Source: Ligustrum vulgare
Taxonomy: Eukaryota; Streptophyta; Magnoliopsida; Lamiales; Oleaceae
Direction of reading: 5' to 3'
Length of the DNA stretch: 64,000 nucleotides
NCBI GenBank assembly: GCA_963555705.1
Contig: OY743169.1
Span: 47,418,124-47,482,123, forward strand
The stretch's first letter is position 1. The number at the start of each line of letters is the position of its first letter. The translations under genes were made by a program, and so were the position numbers. Below, in pieces: positions 57,517 through 64,000 of the stretch. The notes under the pieces were generated by a model. That model saw nothing but the letters and a program-made list of their open reading frames with translations. It had not been told where the DNA came from and did no database searches.

Positions 57517-58846
57517 TTATATATTGGGATTAGAAAAGATAGTAGACGGAGACGAGAGAGTGTGTAGTGGTGAAGGGCTTGTGTTCCCAAAACTGAAAAT
57601 GACAAGAGATGCGAAGTCAATTAGTGACAGGGTCATAACATCGATAACCTTTTTGTTCAATGCCATAACCAAGGAAACAACATATACGAGATCTTGGTTC
57701 AAGTTTGGTATGCTCATGAGGTGGAAGTAGGACAAAGCAGGCACAACCAAAAACTTTCAATAGAGAATAATTTGGTACCTTTTCATAAAAGAGCTCATAA
57801 GGAGACCGATTAGATATGGTCTGGGAGGGGACTCGATTGATCATGTATACAGCCGTGAGAGCAGCTTCTCCCCAAAAAGAGTCAGGGGTGAGGCTAAGAG
57901 TAGTATAGATCGTACAGTATCAAGCACATGAAGATATTTGCATTCTGCACAACCATTCTGCTGGGAGGTATATGGACATGAAAGATTGGAGACGAATACC
58001 ATCCTCTTTAAGAATGTTAAGAAAGGAAACAGATGTATATTCCATAGCATTTTCGGAGAGAAAGACTTTGATAGTGCGATCAAATTGAGTTTTAATCATC
58101 TGTTTAAATTCATGAAAAAATGTGAGTAACTCAGATCTATCAAGTAGAAGATAGATCCAAGTATAGCAAGAATAATCATCAATAAATATAACAAAATAAC
58201 GAGATCCCCCTTAAAGTAGGAGTATGTGCAGGTCCCCATACATCAGAATGAATAAGATCAAAAGGTGTAGAAGATAAAGAATCACTATTATTGAAAGATA
58301 AAACTTTTTGTTTTCCCAGTTGGCAGGAAACACAATCAAAAGTATCAAAACTAACATTGCCTAGATGACCATTAGACACTAATGACTTAACACGGGACAA
58401 AGATGTATGACCAAGGTGAGAATGCCAAAGACTGGAAGAAACAGCGGCTGCAAAAGGTAGGATGGAACATGAACCGGGGATTTGCGAGGATGAAAGCTCA
58501 AATAGACAACCAACTTTACGCCTTGTCCCAACCAACTAACCCATCTTCTAATCCTGCACATCACACCCTTTATTATAAAATGTTAAGATAAGTTCAAGTT
58601 CAACAAGTTGTCCAACAGAAAGAAGATTGAGTGATAATTTTGGCACAAAAAATGTATCGAGAATAGAATGAGCGGAAGTACAAATAGAACCAACATGACT
58701 AACAAGCATATGGGAACCATCAACAGTGTAAATGAGTGGGACATTACTTATAGATTTCTTCTCAGAAAATAAAGAGGAGTCAAGAGTCATGCGGTTGTAA
58801 CAAGTTGAGTCAATAAACTAAGAGGAAGATATACCTGAAGGGACGG
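57517..58846 (-). pseudogene. Copia protease end, GAG-pre-integrase and integrase
   Basis: Bases 58790-58548 follow the protease site, which reads DSTCYNRMT instead of the usual DSGA/DSGC form, so the catalytic Gly is lost. Bases 58535-58179 hold the HHCC-type WHSHLGHTSLSRVKSLV with CVSCQLGK and the integrase start (LIHSDVWGP). Bases 58083-57517 hold CPYTSQQNGCAE and NRVPSQTISNRSPYELFY from the integrase core and end. Confidence 0.82.
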
Positions 58847-60786
58847 TCAAGGAAGTGGAGGTATGGGACAAAACCTGGTGAACCAGCGCCTCAAGGTCAG
58901 CTGCAGTAAGAGATATAGTGGGTACATGGAAAGATTCAGATTCTGGTGAACTAGTCGATACCGCAGCACACTGGGGGTAGAGGCCTTTGCCTTTTGAGCA
59001 TCTCTCGCATCCTTAGCCTTTTTCTTGAGATAATCGAAAATTCGATGACCTTCTCCCTTACAATAATGACATTGAACAACAAACCGACGTGGCTTGAAAG
59101 AAGAGACTGTTGCTACTGCAGGAGCAGTACTAGGTGTGACAGACATAACCAGATCAGTAGACTGAGTTCGACGAGTTTGTTGTCATGTCTCCTCAGATAT
59201 GAGCTCAGTAAGGGCAACGTTGAGAGTTGGCGATGGAGTGCGATGAAGTAACAAGGCTCTGATGTTTTCAAACTAATCTCGAATATGCATCATGAAGTGA
59301 ATGAACTGTCTACGATCTAGATAATCAGAGAAGAGTTTGGCAGAATCATCATCCGGAAAAGATGGATCAGCCTGAGATAGCTGATCCTAGAGACTGCTGA
59401 CCTGAGAGTGAAAATCAACAATAGATTGACCAGGCTCTTGGTGCATCTGATACAACTTGGATTCCAACTGAAATTGCAGGGCAGCATCACTAGAGCAATT
59501 GTATCGATTTGCCAAAATATCCCAAGCAAGTTTGGCATTTCGAAACTTAGGAAGAAGACTCTGAATCGAAGGACAAGATGTACAAATGAACCACGATAAG
59601 ATTTTACAGTGAGTGGCCTCCCATTAGGGGTAAGCGGTCCGATTTTACCAGATTTTGACAGATTTTGAAACCAAACCGTTTAAATCTGTTTGAGAAAAAC
59701 TCTAACCTAAAGTAAATGGTTTGAGAACAGTTTGAGAAAAACTCAAACCTAAACCTAACGGTTTGGTCCAGTTTTAAACCGCTTATTTCATCATATATTT
59801 TTTGCATATCTATTTTTATGCCATTAGTTTATTGATTTCAATATAATTGTGTACTTTATTAATAATAAATCTAAACAAACTAAATAAATCTATTGTAAAT
59901 TAAAATACTAACTAAATCAAAACGAAATCACGGTAAAATTACAATATAATTATTTTGTCGATATTTTTAAACTAAGATATTACAAATAAAAGTCACTACA
60001 ATGTTACAATAGAAATATATAAGGCCAAAAAAATAACATGATGCCTAATAAAACCTCCGTGATCATCATATCTAGAAAAAAGAAGTTTCTTGATTAGATA
60101 GAGTATAACCTGTCACAATAAAAAAAAAATATTTATTCATTAGATAGAGAGTACATAATCAGTATAACAATTACAAAAGCTTATCGTTGTAACAACATTG
60201 TTGTCTGTTGTTACGAACTCAAACCATTCATCGAATATATTTAGATGAAGATTATTGGATTTATTTAAATTTTGAAGTATGTTAATTATCTTATTGGGTA
60301 ATAAATGTAATATAAATTAATAAAATACCCATATAACTATTGAATTTGACACATTGGCTGAATTTTCGAAAATTTTCCATTTTTTATTTTTTTATATATA
60401 TTATTTCGCCGTTTCGGTTTGGTTTCAAACCGCAATTTAAAATTTCAAACATAAACCAAACCATTCTTGACCAGTTTGGTTCGGTTCAAAACAATTTCGT
60501 TGACGGGTCAGCATGGCACCAATCTGACGATTTCTAAAATGCGGCTTCAGTTCGGTTTGATGGTTTTTGCTTATAGCCCTACCTCCCATACCTCAAGACG
60601 TTCATCAAACTCTTACTAAGATTCCATTTCCCCTTTCTTTCGTTCAGTTTTCTTCCTAGTCACAAAATTAGACAAATGATGACCAATAAGGAAGACCGAC
60701 ATCTGGTGAGACCAGATATTGTAGTTGGTGCCATCCAAAATAATATCAATGGGACGAGTGATATTAATATCATTAGCAGAAGCCAT
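58847..60786 (-). pseudogene. Copia gag, split by a hAT insertion
   Basis: The gag ATG is at 60786 (MASANDINITRPIDIIL, DGTNYNIWSHQMS). The frame is interrupted by the hAT at 59625-60581 and resumes to 58847, where a zinc knuckle CHYCKGEGHRIFDY has lost its last Cys. Confidence 0.75.
59625..60581. mobile_element. Non-autonomous hAT (957 bp) in the copia gag
   Basis: Ends TAGGGGTAAGC and GCTTATAGCCCTA are inverted and a perfect 8-bp duplication, CCTCCCAT, flanks the element (59617-59624 and 60582-60589). AAACCG/CGGTTTGG words are dense near both ends. The interior is AT-rich and non-coding. Confidence 0.9.
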
Positions 60787-60873
60787 GGGTGAACGAGAAG
60801 GAAATAACGAAGAACAAACTCATAAAACGAAAGCACGATGAATCTGCCCCGAACTACAAAATACTGTCCAGAC

Positions 60874-61377
60874 TAGGGCTGGGCAAAAACCGACCCAACC
60901 CGCCGAACCCGCCCAAACCGACCCAACACGATCGGTTTGGGTCGATTTTTCATGAAAATTGGGTTGGGTTGGGTTTTTTTTTTTTAAAAAAATTTTCGGG
61001 TTGGGTCGGGTTGCGGGTTGGGTGAATAACCCGACCCAACCCAACCCAACCAAAAAAAAAGATTTTTTTTTTTTTTTTTTTTTTTTTTAAGTAATGAAAC
61101 TTGACTTATTTAAATATTGATTGAACATATTTTAATTTTATTAGCAAGTGTTCAATTTATTGTATTTTTGGTTATTGTAGTGTACATAATTGATTTAAAT
61201 TAAAGATAGATTCATGAGTTTTTTTTTTTCAAAAATTTTACTAATTGGGCCAAAGCCCAAACCGACCAACCCGACCAAAATTTGGTGGGTTGGGTTGATT
61301 TTTTATCAACCCGACCGTGGTGGGTTGGGTTCGGGTTGGGCAAAAAACTGACCCAACTCGACCGACGCCCACCCCTA
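60874..61377. mobile_element. Non-autonomous hAT (504 bp) in the copia leader
   Basis: It starts TAGGGCTGGGCAAAAACC and ends GCCCACCCCTA, with the 8-bp duplication GTCCAGAC at 60866-60873 and 61378-61385. The subterminal regions are arrays of CCCAACCCGACC and GGGTTGGGT. Confidence 0.9.
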
Positions 61378-61741
61378 GTCCAGACCTCCAAAATTCAAAC
61401 CAATCACATTAGAAGGTCAGAAATATAATGAAAATCATGTCTTCGAAAAAATCTCGCCGAAATAAGACCCCAAGCGCCGGCAACAAAATCGACGACGTCT
61501 CCCACTCTCACCCACACGTGGGCTAGTAAAGCTCCTGCTAGTGATAAGCGCCAGCTCCGGTTGGTTGCCTCGTCGTTAGAAGTCGACCGGTGGTCTCTGT
61601 TTTGAGTTAGCACGTCGGGAAGTCTTTCAAAAAGGCTCGGACAGATTTCGCTTTCCACAGATTTCGATTTTTTTCTTCAGATTTCTGAACTCCAAATTGG
61701 TTTTTCACAGCCAATATACAGATAACAAAGCTCTGATACCA

Positions 61742-61940
61742 TGACAAGATAATGAACAAAAGAGAGAAATATACGTGTATATTGAACTATGTAAAACTAT
61801 ACAAGGGTCCGTCTCTTTTTATAAGAGGAGAACGACGCTAGCTACCATTTATACTGATTACAGAATATTCGCTATGCTATAAATATAATATACAGAATAT
61901 ATAGAATATATGATATAATATATTCTAATATATTCTAACA
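61742..61940 (-). repeat. 5' LTR of the copia element (199 bp)
   Basis: On the minus strand it starts TGTTAGAATATATTAGAATA and ends ...TTATCTTGTCA immediately before the Met-tRNA primer site. Size and ends are typical of short copia LTRs. Confidence 0.82.
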
Positions 61941-62031
61941 ATATGCATCACATGTTAGCCTGTTATACATGATATTAAAGATTGGGTTTAATAAAGTTTT
62001 TTTTTTTTTTAAAAAATGCATCACATTATTA

Positions 62032-62723
62032 TCTATATAAATATACCATTAAAATCAATTTTCAATCCCAGAATTTACTATAACTATTTGTAATAATTTG
62101 TTGATCCTTCTACTAGGATAAATGCTATTTGTTTATAACTTTAAGATAATGTAAATATTATGCTTAAGTAATGTAAACATTTTAACATATAACTCAAATA
62201 CTTATAATTAAATTTCATAATAACATAGATAGTTTTTTAAATAATTGTTAAACATACGTCCCCTTTTATGTGGATGAAATATATTTTCATTGTCCGAGTC
62301 AGCAGAATACGCCGATTCTCTTCTTCTAACAATTGTGAGTTTTGCAAAGCTATATTTTGTTTTGCAGAGCGAACAAACAAGCGTTACAAGACCTGTCGAT
62401 CACCAAAATTTTCTCAATGTTGCATGCTGGGGAAGGTAAATCTACCTCCAATGGAAGAACCTCCACAAATATTTAAAGATCTATTGTAGGCGAAGATGGA
62501 AAGCCTAGACGATGAAGATGGAAAGCCAACAAATGTGACAACTAATATTATATATAATGAGGTTTTTCAAAATTTGTGAAATTCTTCATTAAAAAAAATT
62601 TTATTGCCACTTCAATTGGGGAATCGTTGTTTTCATTTTCATTGATTTCTTTCAATATCTTGTGTCAATACATTATAATTTGTCAAATAAAAATGTCCAT
62701 GCATCACACGGGTGTGAAACTAA
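62032..62723 (+). mobile_element. Short Helitron carrying a Rep zinc-finger remnant
   Basis: The 5' end is A|TCTATATAAATATACCATTA at 62032. The 3' end is CATGCATCACACGGGTGTGAAACTAA|T at 62723 (CTAA fits the CTRR rule; the hairpin is weak). Between them lies a Helitron protein fragment, and the 3' end resembles that at 45733. Confidence 0.65.
62268..62489 (+). pseudogene. Helitron Rep N-terminal zinc-finger fragment
   Basis: The translation includes CEFCKAIFCFAERTNKRYKT and CCMLGKVNLPPMEEPPQIFK, closely following the CxxC...CCxxGKVxLP pattern at the start of plant Helitron Rep/helicase proteins. Only about 55 codons of the finger region remain, in the same orientation as the element ends. Confidence 0.75.
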
Positions 62724-62901
62724 TATTATTAATGTTAACTGAGATTCTATCAATTTTGACTAGATTCACAATTTTGAACAAAATCTCCAATTTGAAATGT
62801 ATATGATTTTTAAGGGAAAAAAATATATATTTGCTGAGAAATTTTTTTTTCGAATTTAAATTCATAACTGAGTTTCTGCACTACACCACTATTAAATGGG
62901 A

Positions 62902-62935
62902 CTAGTATCACACCCCGTGCGTTGCACGAAAGAAT
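62902..62935 (-). mobile_element. Helitron 3' terminus (minus orientation)
   Basis: ACTAGTATCACACCCCGTGC with GTTGCACGAA following is the inverted CTAG end with the CGTGCAACGCACG hairpin. The element body would run toward higher coordinates; its 5' end is not recognised before 64000. Confidence 0.65.
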
Positions 62936-63456
62936 AATATGAAATGATTTTACTGTAAATATCATTATAAAATAGGAAAAAAATTGAATACATAATTTTC
63001 TTTGATTAATGATACATACTTTCAACGAATGTTCAAAATAGAAATAAATTACAATTCTAATCAATTTTGGAAAACCTCTTTAAAAAATACATTGTTTGTA
63101 CAGTTTTTAATTGCTCACACTCGTGTGATACATGAAAGTTGCTATAGATAAAACATATTTAAACAATTTCTCAAATTTAAATTAAATAATGCAATTTTTC
63201 AAATATATGTATCATAGAATAAATAAAAAATTTCCTCAAAATATTTTTTACTAACGTGAATATAAATAATAACCTCAAAATATTATAATTTACATAAAAT
63301 AAAGTAATTGTAACAAATTAAATATATGCGACCATATATATACATAAATGTAACAAATTAAGCAATATTGACGTTGCACGAAAGTGAAAATCAACCTCAA
63401 GATTTGTTGTGCATGAACGTGGAATTCAACTCAAGAGATCATTCGCATGATTAATA

Positions 63457-63727
63457 CTCCATCTGATCCACAAAGATAGGCTTACTTCTATTTTCACACG
63501 GATTAAGAAAATATAATTAATATATGTTGGAACTATAAATTTACCTACATTCTACCTAATAAACCCATACATTAAATAATGAATTGTTCATATTTGTTGA
63601 TAACAATGCATATTAAATAGGGGCATAGAAAATGAAGACATTAATATACTCTAAAAAGGGAAAGTGACATATCTTTGTGGAACAAACAAAAAAGGAAAAC
63701 AATTCTATCTTTGTGGGATGGAGGGAA
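63457..63727. mobile_element. Stowaway-type MITE (271 bp)
   Basis: The left end CTCCATCTGATCCACAAAGA and the right end TCTTTGTGGGATGGAGGGAA are inverted, with TA at 63455-63456 and 63728-63729. It is a different subfamily from the one at 11898-12056. Confidence 0.75.
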
Positions 63728-64000
63728 TAATTTTTAATTTTTAAATGTGATGCATTTAATTAAATACATATTTAATTACATGTCAATAAATAAATTATTA
63801 ATGAAAATATAAATAAAATATATATGGTGAGTCTTTTTGTTTATATATGTTAATAAAATTAAGAAATAAAGTTTCACCATTTTTTACGGCATATAATTAT
63901 TTTTTTAATATTTTAATAAAATTGTAAATCGTTGAATTGTTTTATCATCTTTACGGGACAACATGTCATGAATTAAATGTTTTAGAGATTGTACCGTGAA
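63728..64000. other. AT-rich end of window
   Basis: No gene or element end is seen; this may be the interior of the Helitron whose 3' end is at 62902. Confidence 0.4.

Larger units (their letters stand above)
56161..61940 (-). mobile_element. Ty1/copia retrotransposon lacking its 3' LTR
   Basis: On the minus strand the order is 5' LTR (61742-61940), primer site TGGTATCAGAGC (61730-61741), leader with a nested hAT, gag start (60786), nested hAT, gag, protease, integrase, RT and the start of RNase H, ending at 56161. The domain order gag-PR-INT-RT-RNaseH defines Ty1/copia. All domains contain stops or frameshifts. Confidence 0.88.

Noticed and set aside
60820..61053. Overlapping ORFs rich in Asn-Pro or Gly-Trp
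   Set aside because: Translation of the CCCAACCCGACC subterminal repeats of a hAT element.
1..64000. CRISPR array, bacterial operon or defence island
   Set aside because: No regularly spaced repeats with unique spacers, no compact co-directional genes; all features are of a plant nuclear genome.

Overview
This window is a transposon-rich stretch of a flowering-plant (eudicot) nuclear genome. I infer this from a single-exon plant UDP-glycosyltransferase, a GT-AG-spliced housekeeping gene, plant Helitron, hAT, Stowaway, Tourist, CACTA, Ty1/copia and Ty3/gypsy elements, a Cassandra TRIM with a 5S-rRNA-like promoter, and an inserted piece of chloroplast DNA. The sequence does not let me name the genus.

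Only two host genes look intact. The first is a UGT91-type glycosyltransferase (2574-3980, +, 468 aa, one exon). The second is the plant homologue of the 28 kDa heat- and acid-stable phosphoprotein PDAP1 (36982-43893, -). Its eight short exons, found by reading splice junctions, give a 164-aa protein spread over 6.9 kb. Its introns hold a complete Cassandra TRIM, a SINE with a 15-bp target duplication, a small hAT, several MITEs and a 1.1-kb plastid insertion (ndhB 3' end, trnL-CAA, spacer) flanked by a 127-bp direct duplication.

Layout. 1-2300: the 3' end of a hAT transposon, a 9-bp-TSD Mutator-like MITE, a perfect 144-bp duplication, a SINE and a further MITE, leading to the UGT gene. 4191-17031: a decayed minus-strand Ty3/gypsy element (3' LTR, RNase H/RT, protease, gag; no integrase seen) with an antisense, intron-containing plant-mobile-domain gene next to its 3' LTR and a 2.86-kb Helitron inserted in pol; that Helitron contains a Stowaway MITE. 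17032-18431: a truncated copia gag-pol. 18432-18613: a SINE-like element with inverted ends. 18614-23727: a non-autonomous gypsy element with a tRNA-Asp primer site and one unknown ORF. 25617-29527: a near-intact 3.9-kb hAT with an 8-bp TSD. 29891-32661: a small non-autonomous LTR element whose LTRs carry arrays of a palindrome (TTACGGCCGTAA). 33059-35200: a Tourist-like MITE with a hAT inserted in it.

36982-43893: the PDAP1 gene. 44-48 kb: MITEs, a Helitron 3' end and degenerate copia sequence. 48788-52061: a Helitron with remnants of the Rep/helicase protein, containing a hAT MITE. 52.1-53.1 kb: a further LTR of the palindrome family with the end of its pol ORF. 54257 onward: a CACTA end, then a 650-bp Helitron. 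55631-56160: a broken LTR of the palindrome family. 56161-61940: a minus-strand copia with 5' LTR, PBS and gag start, split by two non-autonomous hAT elements. 62032-64000: a short Helitron carrying a Rep zinc-finger remnant, a further Helitron 3' end and a Stowaway MITE.

I found no defence system, operon, CRISPR array or clearly new biochemical system. The most unusual items are the plastid insertion with its long flanking duplication inside a housekeeping gene, the antisense captured gene in the gypsy element, the private ORF of the non-autonomous gypsy element, and the palindrome-array LTRs.
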